A stretch of DNA of 64,000 nt, taken from contig NZ_LNCD01000082.1 of the NCBI RefSeq assembly GCF_001542405.1, forward strand, positions 1 to 64,000, read 5' to 3'. Below are positions 16,712 to 25,362 of the stretch, piece after piece. Both the position numbers and the translations under genes were made by a program. The notes below the pieces were generated by a model. That model was not told where the DNA came from, ran no database searches, and was given only the letters and a program-made list of their open reading frames with translations. Position 1 is the first letter of the stretch. Each line of letters starts with the position of its first letter. The stretch is from Rhizobium altiplani (GTDB taxonomy: Bacteria > Pseudomonadota > Alphaproteobacteria > Rhizobiales > Rhizobiaceae).

Positions 16712-17320
16712 ATGGCCGTATCGGATCTGTTGCAGCGTCGTTCGTGGCTATCGACGACCGCGATTACGCTGCCGCTATTGGCGGGTCTGGCAGGCTGTGG
16801 GACGGCTGCCAGGAACGACACCTACGACCTCTCCGCGTCGGTGACTGGCAGTGGGCCTGCGGCCAGGGGCCGGCAGATCCTGGTGCAGCAGCCAACTGCG
16901 TTGCGGGCGATCGACAGCGAACAGATTGTCATTCGGGTGGCGCCGTCGCAGATACAGTACCTTTCCAAGGCGCAATGGGGCGACAAGCTGCCGCGCATGG
17001 TTCAGGCAAAGCTCGTCGAAGCCTACGAGAACTCAGGCAAGCTCGGCGGCGTCGGCGTGCCGGGGCAGGGACTGGCGATCGACTATCAGCTCGTGACCGA
17101 TATCCGCGCTTTCGAGATCGACACGACCGGTGGCAGCCACGCGGTCGTCGAGATTTCGGCCAAGATCGTGAACGACCGGAATGGCACCGTGAGAACCCAG
17201 AAAGTGTTCAGACAAGCGGTGCCGGCCAATGGGTCCAACGACGGTCTTGTGAAGGGTCTCGATCGCGCGTTCGCGAGCGTGACGGCTGAGATCGTGAACT
17301 GGACCCTCCAGTCGATCTGA
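16712..17320 (+). CDS. ABC-type transport auxiliary lipoprotein (PqiC/DUF330-like)
   Basis: A 202-residue lipoprotein and last gene of the Mla-like run. The ATG at 16712 is chosen because AGGGGAG stands just before it and because it gives a proper lipoprotein signal ending LAGLAGC, with the Cys as lipid anchor. The frame extends upstream to 16667, but that part overlaps the mlaD-like gene without function. The body contains PSQIQYLSKAQWGDKLPRMV, typical of the auxiliary lipoprotein family (relatives of PqiC). Such proteins probably link the inner membrane transporter to the outer membrane. A strong hairpin terminator follows about 140 bases later. Confidence 0.9.
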   Translation: MAVSDLLQRRSWLSTTAITLPLLAGLAGCGTAARNDTYDLSASVTGSGPAARGRQILVQQPTALRAIDSEQIVIRVAPSQIQYLSKAQWGDKLPRMVQAKLVEAYENSGKLGGVGVPGQGLAIDYQLVTDIRAFEIDTTGGSHAVVEISAKIVNDRNGTVRTQKVFRQAVPANGSNDGLVKGLDRAFASVTAEIVNWTLQSI

Positions 17321-17456
17321 TCGAGGGCGCCGGCAATGCACCACAAGGTGCCTGCTGGCGCGTGCCGGCCTAGCGCGATGGCGTAACACGATCCACCGTC
17401 CACGACCCGACCCGATCTTTCGCAGAGAGCGACGTCAGGACAATCGCCCGAGATGA

Positions 17457-17488
17457 AAATGGCCGCCTCTTGGGCGGCCATTTCATTT
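17457..17488. terminator. Bidirectional terminator between Mla-like run and GPR gene
   Basis: AAATGGCCGCC (17457-17467) pairs perfectly with GGCGGCCATTT (17473-17483) around a five-base loop. T-rich sequence follows on the plus strand and A-rich sequence precedes it, so it can stop transcripts from both convergent units. Confidence 0.85.
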
Positions 17489-17504
17489 GTTCCTTGAGTG
17501 TGGC

Positions 17505-20500
17505 TTAGCCCAGTCGCCCTGCGGCGTGAGCAAGCATCGTATAGACCTTGCCGGTATCCGAGGTCAGATAGGACTGCGTGATCGTCTTGTCGCGATCGCC
17601 GCGGGAAACATCAGAAAGGAGCTTCTCGAAATCGGCGATATAACGATCGACGGCGGTGCGGAACTCCGGCTCGCGATCATACTTGCGCTTGATCTCGTCG
17701 AAGGTCTGCTGGCCCTTCAGCGTGTAGAGGCGGCGCGTAAAGACGTCCCGTTCGCCACGCTGGTAACGACGCCACAGATCGACCGAAGCGTCATGATCGA
17801 TTGCACGCGCGATATCTACCGAAAGCGAGTTCAGCGATTCGACGACGTGGCGCGGATTGCGGCTATCGGCCGTGCGGGCAGGTGCCGCCGCGGCAGCCTC
17901 GGCGCGTGGGGCTGGGTGCCGTGCTGGAGCTTCCTCGGTGGTCTCATCGCGCGATGCACCACGCAGGAGGTCGCTGATCCAGCCGCCGCTTGCCGGGGGA
18001 GCGGCAACGGGGGCGCGCTGCGGCGTTGCGGCTGCAGGCGTCAGGGAGCCACGCAGACCGAGGTTCTCGATCGGCGAGGGTGTTGCTGCCGGAGCCGGGG
18101 CGGGGGCTGCGGGAGGGGTGGGTTGGGGCGCCTGCTGGGTAACGGCCGGCTGAGCCGGGCGTGGCGCAGGCTGAGGCTGAGGCTGAGGAATGGCCCGCGG
18201 CGCAGGCTCGGAGATCTCCAGTTGCTGCGTCGAGCGGCCAACGATGTGCGAGATGTCCTGCAAAGCCTTGATCTGCTCGGCAACGGCGCGGCGCATGGCA
18301 GCAGCGCTTTCCTTGGCCTCTTCCGGAAGATCGAATGCACCGCGTTTCAATTCGCTGCGGGTCATGTCGAGTTCCTTGCGGATATCGCCGGCCGAGCGGC
18401 GGATCTCCTCGGTGGCGCCGGAGAAGCGGGATACTGCCTCCTCGACTGCCTCGCGAAGCGACTCGCGCATGGTCTGGGCAGCGCCGTCGGATGCACGACC
18501 TGCCTCGCCCAGCATACGCTCGACTTCCGACAGGGAGGCCGTCAGGCCGCCACGCAAGCGGCTGGAAAGCTCGCTGGAGCGACGTTCGGCGTTGCCGAAG
18601 GCGCCGTCGATTGTGGCATTGGCGTCTTCGCCGGCCTTGACGATCGCAGCGCGCATCGTTGAGGCGGCTTCCTCAGCCCGCTTTTCGGTTTCGGAAAGAA
18701 CGCGGCCGATGTCGGAGAACGAGGATTGCACGCTTTCGCGCAGCGTTCCGCTGACCTGGTTGGAGCGCTGTTCGGCGCGGTCGAATGCGGATTCGACCAT
18801 GCCGCCCAGGGCACGCATCGTCCGTTCGATTTCCTCGGAGCGCTGGACGAGTCCCACGGAAAGGTTCTGGAGGGCGCTTTCGCGATCCTCGAGCGTTGAC
18901 ACGAGGTTGGATTGAGCGGCTGCCAGCAGGCCGGATGCCTGGCTGAGCACCTTGGAGTGTTCGTCGAACCGGCCGATGATACCGCCGACCTGGGCAAGCG
19001 TCTGGCCCGAAATGTCCGAGAGGCGGTCGACCTTGCCTTCGAGCAGGCGCGTCGAGGCAGACACCATTTCGGCGGCCTTCTGGGCAGACTCGGTGAAGCG
19101 CGACGTCGTATCGCCGAGGCGGCCATCCACTGCCGCGAGATTTTCGGCGGCACGGCTCATCACCTGGCCCATAGCTGAGCTGTTGTCCGACAGGCGTTCG
19201 ATCAGCTTGTTGACGTTGGCAAGCAGGCTGTTTTCCATCGCGTCGACGGCCGAGGATGCGCTTTCGGTCCGCGCCGTGATTGCGTTGACGAGCGCCTCAT
19301 TCTCACTGCGCAGGCGCTCGGTGCTGCGTTCGGTCGCTGTCGTAATGCGCGCGGCGGCGTCCTTACCTGCTTCGGCATAGCGGTCGATCAGCGGTCGCGC
19401 CGTCTCCTCGAGAATGCGCGACAGCTCCGTGGAACGACCGGACAGCATCGAATTGAGCTCGCGGGTGCGATCGTCGAGCGTCGAGCGGATGGCGTCGCCA
19501 CGCGCCTCGAGCGCCTTTTCGACATTGGTCAGCGTCGAGTCGATTTCGCGCGTGCGATCCTCGAGGTTCGAACGGATTGCATTGCCACGTGCTTCCAGAG
19601 CACGTTCGACGTCTGCCATGGTTGAGGTAATTTCCTGACTTGCGTCGGAAATCGTCGTGCGGATACCGGCACCATGGTTTTCGAAAGTCGCTTGGGCGTC
19701 GCCGAGAGCGCGGGAAATGGCGCCAACCTGGCCACTGACGAGGGTCTCGGCTTCGGCGACCTTCTTGATAATGGCATTGCCGGCTTCCGAGAAAGTCTGG
19801 GCAACGGCCGCTGCCTGGCCGGCCAAACGGTTCTGGGCGTCGGAGACGCGGCCGACGATCTGCTCGGAACGCTCTTCGATCGTGCGGGCGAACTCGTTGC
19901 TCTTGGCGTCGAGGCCTTCGGCAAACTGCTGGCCGGTGCGGCCTAGGTTTTCGGCGGCGCGGGCTGCTTCGTCGTCGATGCCCTTCGTCGTCTCGGCGAC
20001 GGCGCTGCGCAGCGAAGCCGCGAGCCCGGCAGCCTTACCTTCGATCGTGCGATTGACGGCGTCGAGGCCGACTGTGAGGGCCCGGTCCATCGTGGACAGG
20101 CGCTCCCCGATGCGGACGCTGCCGCGTTCCATCGCCTCGTCGATGCTGACCGTACGGGAGTCGATCTCCGAGGTGAGGTTGGCGGTGCGGCGATCGATCG
20201 TTTCGGTAAACTTCGTGGCGCTGCCGTTGATCGCCGCAGCGATACGGTTCGTTGCGTCTTCGCCGAGCGTTCCGAGGCGGGAAATGCCGTCGGACAAAGT
20301 GCTGGAGAGGCGACCGCCAGCGGCGTCGACCTGCTCGGCCACGCCGCCGACGCCGTCACGGATGCGGTTTTCGAGGGCGGCAAGGCCGGCCTCGACGCGC
20401 GAGCCGGTTTCCGCAAAGCGGCCCGTCATGCCCTCGATCGACTGGTCGAGCTGTGAAGAGAAGGTCTCTGCCGAACGTGAGATCTCGCCAGCAGCCTCCT

Positions 20501-23500
20501 GGAAACGGCCGGCAATGTGACCGGTGCTGTCGCGCAGGCGGTCTTCCAGGGCCCGGCCACTGTTGTCGATCGCCTGGCGAAGCGAGACTTCATGGTCTTC
20601 CAGGGACATTTCCAGCATGCCGACGCTGGTGGCAATCGAGGCGCTGATCGTCGTCGCCTGATCGGAGAGCGTATCGCTGATACGGCTGTGGGCGTCGGTG
20701 AGGGCGAGGTTGATAGCCTGCTCGCGATCGGCCAGCGTCGAACGGATGCGTTCATGGGCCGAGTCCAAGCCGCTTTCGATGCGCGTAGCGGCATTGCCGG
20801 TCAGGGCTTCGAAACGATCATGCGCAGCCGCAAGACCGCCTTCGATGCGGGCGGCAGCGTCGCCGTGCAGTGTTTCCAATTTCTGATGCGCATTGCTGAG
20901 GTTGTATTCGATGCGGGCCGCGGCGCTGCCAGCCAGCTGCTCGATCCGATCACTGCCGCTCGACAGCGTTCCGGCAAGCGTCGATGCGTGTTCGTTCAGG
21001 GAACGCTCGAGGCGCTCCTGGCTTTCCGTGTAGGCGCTGCGGATGGCGTCCGACTTGTCGACGAGGGCGCCGGCAACCCGGGACTCGGCGCCGGCCACGG
21101 TGTCGAGCAAGGCGTTGGTGCGGGCTTCCAGTGCATCGTCAAAACGGCTCTGGCTTTCTCCGAAGGAGATCGCGAGCGCCATGGCCTTCTCGTCCAGCGT
21201 ATCCGAGAGGCGGTCCTGGACCGTAGCAATCGAATTCGCGATGGTATCGACGCGCCGGGCAAGCGCCTCGTCGATGCGGCTATGACCTTCGTTCAGCGAT
21301 ACCGTAAGCGCCATGACACGGTCATCAAGCGCCTCGGTGATCCGGTCGTGCCCGCCGGCAAGCGAGTTGCTGATCGTTTCGGCGTGATGGCCGAGCGTGT
21401 CTTCAATGCGCGACTGGCCTTCGTTGAGGGAGATGGCGAGGGCCATTGCCTTGTCATCAAGAGTATCGGCGAGCTTCTCATGGCCGCTGGCGATCGAAGC
21501 GGCAATCGCTTCCGCACGCTTGGCGATCGCATCCTCGAAGCGGTTCTGGCTCTCATCCAGCGAGATGGCCAGCGTCATGGCCTTGTCGTCGAGTGCGTCC
21601 GCAAGGCGCTCATGGCTGCCCGAGACGGCGCTGATGATTGCGTCCGAGCGGCTTGCCAGGGTGCTCTCAAAGCGGTCGTGGCTGTCGGCAAGGGCGGCAG
21701 TCAGCGCGCCTCCGCGATCGGTCATCACGCCGTCGATCCGCTCATGCGCGGAATCGAGCGCGTGCGTGATATCGGCAGCGCGCTTGGAGATCATCGTGTT
21801 CAGATCGTCGGCGCGGCCGAAGGCCGAAGTAATTTGCTCGGTGCCCGCGGAGACGGCCGAGCTGAGATCGGAGGTCGTGGACAGCAATGTTTCGCGGAAC
21901 TCTGTCGCGCGTGCGGAGAGATTATTGTGGAGTTCCGAGGTGCCCGACGCAAGCGCCAGGGAGATTTCGGACGTGGCGTGGCTCAACGCCGAGGTCATGC
22001 CTGTCGTGTGGGTATGGATAGCCTCGGTGACCTCGGAGACCTTGCCTGCCAGCGAGCTTTCCATAACTTCCTGGCTGGTCGCGAGGGCAGTGGCCAGTGC
22101 GAACGATTGATCGGTCAGCGACGCGCCAAGGCGTTCGATGCTCGAGCTCAAAATGCCGTTCAGCGACTCCGAACCGCCGGTCATGGTGTCGTTGATGCGG
22201 TTGAGGCTCTCCATGAGCTTCGTGTCGAGCGAGCCTGCACGCTTGTCGAAGGCATTGGCGAATTCCGCGACGCGCTCATCGAACGAGGTCGAGAGCTGCG
22301 CGACAGTCGCTTGCAGCCGTTCGTCAAAGAAGCCGGAACGAAGGTCGAGATCCATGATGGTGTCGTCGACGCTCGACTGCAGGCTCTGGCGGAAGGTCGA
22401 ACCCTTCTCGTCGAGCGCGCTGTTGAGCTTGGAGAGAACGTCATCAAGCGTGGTGCTGATCGTGCGCTCGCCACCGGTCAGGCTCTCGTTGATCTCGCGG
22501 GTGCGGGCGATCAGGATTTCGTTCAACTGGCGGGCACGGTCGTTCAGCGCGGCGTTCAGCTTCTCGGCGTTGCTGTCCATCGTGGACGCACGCGTCTCGA
22601 ACTGCCGAAGGACAAGCTCTCCATGCTCGCTCAGGCTCGACGCCAGGGTATCCAGCCGCGTGTCGAATTCGTTGGTGAGTGCGAATCCGGAGGAGGTGAG
22701 CGTTTGCAGCAGTGAATCCGTCTTTGCCGCAAGCAGCGTGCCGAGCGACTGGATGGCCGATTCCGACTTTTCGGTGATCGCCGCGGCGCGCGTGTCGATC
22801 ATCGAGGCGAATGCTTCGCCCGAGGTCGCAAGGCGTATCGCGATCTCTTCCGTGGCAAGAGAGAGGTCTTCCTTGAGCTGATCATGCACGCCCGAGATCG
22901 ACGTGCGGATACGCTCAGCGTGGTTGACGATCGCTTCGCGCTCCGACCCGAGTTCATGGACGAGGCCGCGCACGCGCAATTCATTGTCGGCGTAGCTGCG
23001 CTCGAGGGCGTTGACCTCGGAGTGGACGAGGGTTTCAAGCTCCGAAGCGCGTGCGATGGTGCGTTCGATGCCTTCGTTCATCGCCGAGACTTCGCGGCGA
23101 ACGGCCTGGCCGACCGTCATGATGCGTTCGGAAGCGACGGTCTCGGGCTCGGAGAGGCGAAGCGCAACTTCGGCCATGGAGCGTGCTGCGTTGCGCATGT
23201 CCTGGGCGCGCGCCATCATGACGGCAAAGGCATAGAACAGCAACACCGGCACGATGATGCCGATGAGGCCGGCAACAATGCCCGGAAGAGCCAAAAGATC
23301 GGCGATCGAGCGGATCTGCCAGATCTGCGGCGAATAGAGCAGGGCCATGAGGCCGAGACCGCCGACGATCCAAAGCAGCGACACGATGGTTGCGTTGCGA
23401 ACAGCCGATCGGCTGGAGCCGGTCTCCAGGGACTTGAGAAGCGTAGCCGGCGATATGCGGTTGGCGTCGTTGGCGGCGAAGGACGGGGCGCGAGACGGCT

Positions 23501-23714
23501 GCTCGGGCTGGCGAGGCGTATTGGCGGGGCGCACGCGCTCCTTGGAGCCTTGTTGATTGCGGGCACTCGGTGTTTCGGACAATTTGGCCTCCGGGGCGTC
23601 GGTCTTGCCGTTGCGAGACAGCGTATCGTCTTCTCCGAAGTCGATCTGGAGCGCCTCGTCCAATGCCTTGAACGCCTTGTCCTCAATCGATTCGCTGTAC
23701 TTGTTGTTCGCCAT
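17505..23714 (-). CDS. Growth pole ring-type giant coiled-coil protein (GPR/RgsE)
   Basis: A 2069-residue protein, the largest in the window. Two hydrophobic segments lie near the N-terminus (about residues 105-130 and 140-168), so it is anchored in the inner membrane. Residues about 180 to 1700 are nearly continuous helix with apolipoprotein-like repeats of about 20-22 and 44 residues. A Pro/Gln/Ala-rich linker follows (about 1760-1880), then a compact C-terminal domain (about 1930-2069). Architecture and length match GPR of Agrobacterium and RgsE of Sinorhizobium, known from literature to form a ring at the growing pole and to be needed for polar growth and rod shape. Identification rests on architecture and recall, not a search. 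The ATG at 23714 is the only good start. Confidence 0.85.
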   Translation of the reverse strand: MANNKYSESIEDKAFKALDEALQIDFGEDDTLSRNGKTDAPEAKLSETPSARNQQGSKERVRPANTPRQPEQPSRAPSFAANDANRISPATLLKSLETGSSRSAVRNATIVSLLWIVGGLGLMALLYSPQIWQIRSIADLLALPGIVAGLIGIIVPVLLFYAFAVMMARAQDMRNAARSMAEVALRLSEPETVASERIMTVGQAVRREVSAMNEGIERTIARASELETLVHSEVNALERSYADNELRVRGLVHELGSEREAIVNHAERIRTSISGVHDQLKEDLSLATEEIAIRLATSGEAFASMIDTRAAAITEKSESAIQSLGTLLAAKTDSLLQTLTSSGFALTNEFDTRLDTLASSLSEHGELVLRQFETRASTMDSNAEKLNAALNDRARQLNEILIARTREINESLTGGERTISTTLDDVLSKLNSALDEKGSTFRQSLQSSVDDTIMDLDLRSGFFDERLQATVAQLSTSFDERVAEFANAFDKRAGSLDTKLMESLNRINDTMTGGSESLNGILSSSIERLGASLTDQSFALATALATSQEVMESSLAGKVSEVTEAIHTHTTGMTSALSHATSEISLALASGTSELHNNLSARATEFRETLLSTTSDLSSAVSAGTEQITSAFGRADDLNTMISKRAADITHALDSAHERIDGVMTDRGGALTAALADSHDRFESTLASRSDAIISAVSGSHERLADALDDKAMTLAISLDESQNRFEDAIAKRAEAIAASIASGHEKLADTLDDKAMALAISLNEGQSRIEDTLGHHAETISNSLAGGHDRITEALDDRVMALTVSLNEGHSRIDEALARRVDTIANSIATVQDRLSDTLDEKAMALAISFGESQSRFDDALEARTNALLDTVAGAESRVAGALVDKSDAIRSAYTESQERLERSLNEHASTLAGTLSSGSDRIEQLAGSAAARIEYNLSNAHQKLETLHGDAAARIEGGLAAAHDRFEALTGNAATRIESGLDSAHERIRSTLADREQAINLALTDAHSRISDTLSDQATTISASIATSVGMLEMSLEDHEVSLRQAIDNSGRALEDRLRDSTGHIAGRFQEAAGEISRSAETFSSQLDQSIEGMTGRFAETGSRVEAGLAALENRIRDGVGGVAEQVDAAGGRLSSTLSDGISRLGTLGEDATNRIAAAINGSATKFTETIDRRTANLTSEIDSRTVSIDEAMERGSVRIGERLSTMDRALTVGLDAVNRTIEGKAAGLAASLRSAVAETTKGIDDEAARAAENLGRTGQQFAEGLDAKSNEFARTIEERSEQIVGRVSDAQNRLAGQAAAVAQTFSEAGNAIIKKVAEAETLVSGQVGAISRALGDAQATFENHGAGIRTTISDASQEITSTMADVERALEARGNAIRSNLEDRTREIDSTLTNVEKALEARGDAIRSTLDDRTRELNSMLSGRSTELSRILEETARPLIDRYAEAGKDAAARITTATERSTERLRSENEALVNAITARTESASSAVDAMENSLLANVNKLIERLSDNSSAMGQVMSRAAENLAAVDGRLGDTTSRFTESAQKAAEMVSASTRLLEGKVDRLSDISGQTLAQVGGIIGRFDEHSKVLSQASGLLAAAQSNLVSTLEDRESALQNLSVGLVQRSEEIERTMRALGGMVESAFDRAEQRSNQVSGTLRESVQSSFSDIGRVLSETEKRAEEAASTMRAAIVKAGEDANATIDGAFGNAERRSSELSSRLRGGLTASLSEVERMLGEAGRASDGAAQTMRESLREAVEEAVSRFSGATEEIRRSAGDIRKELDMTRSELKRGAFDLPEEAKESAAAMRRAVAEQIKALQDISHIVGRSTQQLEISEPAPRAIPQPQPQPAPRPAQPAVTQQAPQPTPPAAPAPAPAATPSPIENLGLRGSLTPAAATPQRAPVAAPPASGGWISDLLRGASRDETTEEAPARHPAPRAEAAAAAPARTADSRNPRHVVESLNSLSVDIARAIDHDASVDLWRRYQRGERDVFTRRLYTLKGQQTFDEIKRKYDREPEFRTAVDRYIADFEKLLSDVSRGDRDKTITQSYLTSDTGKVYTMLAHAAGRLG
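21063..21590 (-). repeat. Four tandem 44-residue coding repeats in the growth-pole protein
   Basis: Four consecutive units of 132 bases encode nearly parallel peptides, each opening DDKAMTLAISL, DDKAMALAISL, DDRVMALTVSL or DEKAMALAISF. A second half follows with a pattern like GHEKLADTL. Units begin near 21590, 21458, 21326 and 21194, reading right to left. The repeat length equals two 22-residue helices. Looser copies extend on both sides. Confidence 0.85.
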
Positions 23715-24178
23715 TTACGTTACGCCTCGTTACATCCCAGCCGGTTCAACAACGCCTCGGGCTTCCCGCGGAGCCCGCACAAAACCTTAGCCTCTGAGCC
23801 CGCCCGTCGACATTGCCGAGGACGGATAAGCATATCATTTCAGAGTGGATAGCTGCTTTTTCATACAGACGGTATCAAAACATTACCATTATCCACTTGG
23901 CGAGCAAAGGCAGGTACCGGAAAGCTCGCCCAGTAGTATCGTAGTGACACATCCGGGACTGCTAGACAATTAACGCAACCGCTCGAATTCCCGGATAATA
24001 AGGTCTTGTTAACATCATTTAATAAAAGCGGGCCTTTGAAACCAAAGCGTTAGAGACGTTTAGCTGGCGTTAACCATACCTCAAGAAATCCGCCCCGAAT
24101 GTGCCGGAATTTAACGCGATGGCCACTCGGTGCCCGCACTTTTGTGGAAAGTCGGCATGGACGACGGAGGATTGGCAC
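23715..24178. other. Divergent intergenic region between GPR gene and Hpt gene
   Basis: This 464-base gap must hold both promoters. It is AT-rich compared with its surroundings, and several TTAA motifs cluster at 23970-24120. The best regulatory candidate is TTTA-N7-TTAAC at 24059-24074, one base off the CtrA consensus TTAA-N7-TTAAC. A TTAA-N6-TTAA at 24009-24022 has the wrong spacing. No convincing open reading frame or RNA gene is seen. Confidence 0.5.
24059..24074 (+). promoter_or_regulatory. Possible CtrA binding site upstream of the Hpt gene
   Basis: The sequence TTTAGCTGGCGTTAAC matches the CtrA consensus TTAA-N7-TTAAC at all but one position. CtrA is the cell-cycle master regulator in this group. 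Position, about 105 bases before the Hpt start and 345 before the GPR start, allows control of either gene. A single near match can arise by chance in an AT-rich gap. Confidence 0.35.
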
Positions 24179-24547
24179 ATGGCAGCAGTCAGTATTGCGT
24201 TTGCGGCGCCCGACATTTGCAAGGGACCTCGGCCTTCACAGGAGCGTCCGGTAGATCTGGTGCATCTGGCAAACCAGACAATGGGCGACAAGAGCCTGGA
24301 AATCGAAGTTCTGCAAATGTTTGCGCGTCAGGCGCGGGCCTGCCTGCAGGAAATATCGTCCGGTGACGCGAAGATCGTTGAAGCCGCGGCCCATCGCCTC
24401 AAGGGCGCGGCCGGAGCGGTCGGGGCGTTTCGCGTCCATGCGGCTGCCGAGGCGCTTGAGGGCAATTGCGGCGACGCGGCCAGCATGGCGGCGGTCGGTA
24501 TTGCCGTGATCGAAGCGGAGAATTTTATCCTCAAGCTTTGCCGCTGA
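24179..24547 (+). CDS. Histidine phosphotransfer (Hpt) domain protein
   Basis: A 122-residue stand-alone Hpt domain. The phosphoacceptor is His72 in AAHRLKGAAGAVGA, the standard Hpt motif. The surroundings are helical, as expected for a four-helix bundle, and there is no kinase or receiver part. Such proteins pass phosphate between a hybrid kinase and a response regulator in the cytoplasm. The partner is not encoded next to it. The nearest hybrid kinase in the window is CckA, 10 kb away, whose usual partner is the different protein ChpT. The ATG at 24179 has ACGGAGG (24162-24168) before it. The longer in-frame start at 24101 has none. A strong terminator follows. Confidence 0.88.
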   Translation: MAAVSIAFAAPDICKGPRPSQERPVDLVHLANQTMGDKSLEIEVLQMFARQARACLQEISSGDAKIVEAAAHRLKGAAGAVGAFRVHAAAEALEGNCGDAASMAAVGIAVIEAENFILKLCR

Positions 24548-24570
24548 GTTCTATAAATCTGACGGAATAG

Positions 24571-24609
24571 AGGCCCGCTGATCCATTTCGGAGCAGCGGG
24601 TCTTTTTGT
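24571..24609 (+). terminator. Rho-independent terminator after the Hpt gene
   Basis: AGGCCCGCTG (24571-24580) pairs with CAGCGGGTCT (24594-24603), and a T-run follows (TCTTTTTG). Confidence 0.9.
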
Positions 24610-24751
24610 GACCGCCGGCATGGCGCATTTTGACAAGCGCGTCGCTTCTCAATCTGTGATGAAGGACACCGAGCGGTCGATGTTGACTGCCTCGGCGATT
24701 TGTTGGAAGAAAAAATCCAAACCCTCCCATTGACGACCACCGGAAATCATC

Positions 24752-25072
24752 ATGCCCAAACTGACCATTGTCGCCTTCGACGGCACGCGCTTCGATCTTG
24801 ATGTCGATCAGGGATCGACCGTTATGGAAAATGCCGTGCGCAATTCGGTACCAGGTATCGAGGCCGAATGCGGCGGCGCATGTGCCTGCGCGACCTGTCA
24901 CGTCTACGTCGACGACGAATGGACGGAACGCGTCGGCTCGCCTGAGGCGATGGAAGAGGACATGCTCGATTTCGCCTTTGACGTGCGTCCGACGTCGCGC
25001 CTCTCCTGTCAGATCAGAATGAAGGCGGCTCTGGACGGGCTCGTGGTTCACGTGCCCGAGCGGCAGGCCTGA
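24752..25072 (+). CDS. [2Fe-2S] ferredoxin, adrenodoxin type
   Basis: A 106-residue ferredoxin. The four cluster ligands are Cys40, Cys46 and Cys49 in ECGGACACATCHVY, plus Cys86 in RLSCQIRM. That is the C-x5-C-x2-C spacing of the adrenodoxin/putidaredoxin group. It is a cytoplasmic electron carrier, probably serving iron-sulfur assembly or a cytochrome P450 or oxygenase. No reductase or isc gene is adjacent. The ATG at 24752 is well placed at the start of the beta-strand LTIVAFDG. It stands alone, with the Hpt terminator before it and the candidate small RNA after it on the other strand. Confidence 0.94.
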   Translation: MPKLTIVAFDGTRFDLDVDQGSTVMENAVRNSVPGIEAECGGACACATCHVYVDDEWTERVGSPEAMEEDMLDFAFDVRPTSRLSCQIRMKAALDGLVVHVPERQA

Positions 25073-25085
25073 TTCCACCACAGTC

Positions 25086-25230
25086 CAAAAAAAGCCTCGC
25101 TTGCCGTTAGACGAGCGAGGCGAGGTAGGCGCATTACCTGCGGACGAGGGAGGATCATCCGCGGCTTCGCAACGCGCCAGGAGAACCCAGGAGCGAAAGT
25201 TCGGGCTTACGGACCTGAACTTTCGAATGT
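25086..25230 (-). ncRNA. Candidate trans-acting small RNA with anti-Shine-Dalgarno loop
   Basis: Read on the minus strand, this stretch folds into three hairpins. The first (25225 to 25194) has a 12-pair stem, CGAAAGTTC with GAACTTTCG plus three inner pairs, and an eight-base loop. The second (25162 to 25140) has stem GCGGA/TCCGC and the loop TCCTCCC, which is complementary to a Shine-Dalgarno sequence. Two further CTCCT motifs lie unpaired between them. The third (25121 to 25094) is an eight-pair GC-rich stem followed by seven T residues, a strong terminator. A TAATAT element (25240-25235) lies about ten bases before the first hairpin. The -35 is not evident. No long reading frame fits. Family unknown to me. 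Confidence 0.65.
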
Positions 25231-25362
25231 TTGAATATTACCGCGTTATGGTTGATTTAGCTAGACCGAGAAATAACCACTAAATCACTGGGGCGATTGC
25301 GGTTTCGCACAAGTTTTGTTACGCGGCTAACCTTTTGTGATCGCGTTAAGCTTGAGAATCAG

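Noticed and set aside
18000..18200. Low-complexity repeat DNA
   Set aside because: It is the Pro/Gln/Ala-rich linker of the growth-pole protein, not a repeat element or CRISPR.
20517..22715. 732-residue open frame antisense to the growth-pole gene
   Set aside because: The regular codon pattern of the coiled coil keeps the opposite strand open. There is no ribosome binding site and the composition is unlike a real protein.
25087..25121. Terminator of the ferredoxin gene
   Set aside because: The A-run lies before the hairpin on the plus strand, so the hairpin terminates minus-strand RNA. It was assigned to the candidate small RNA.
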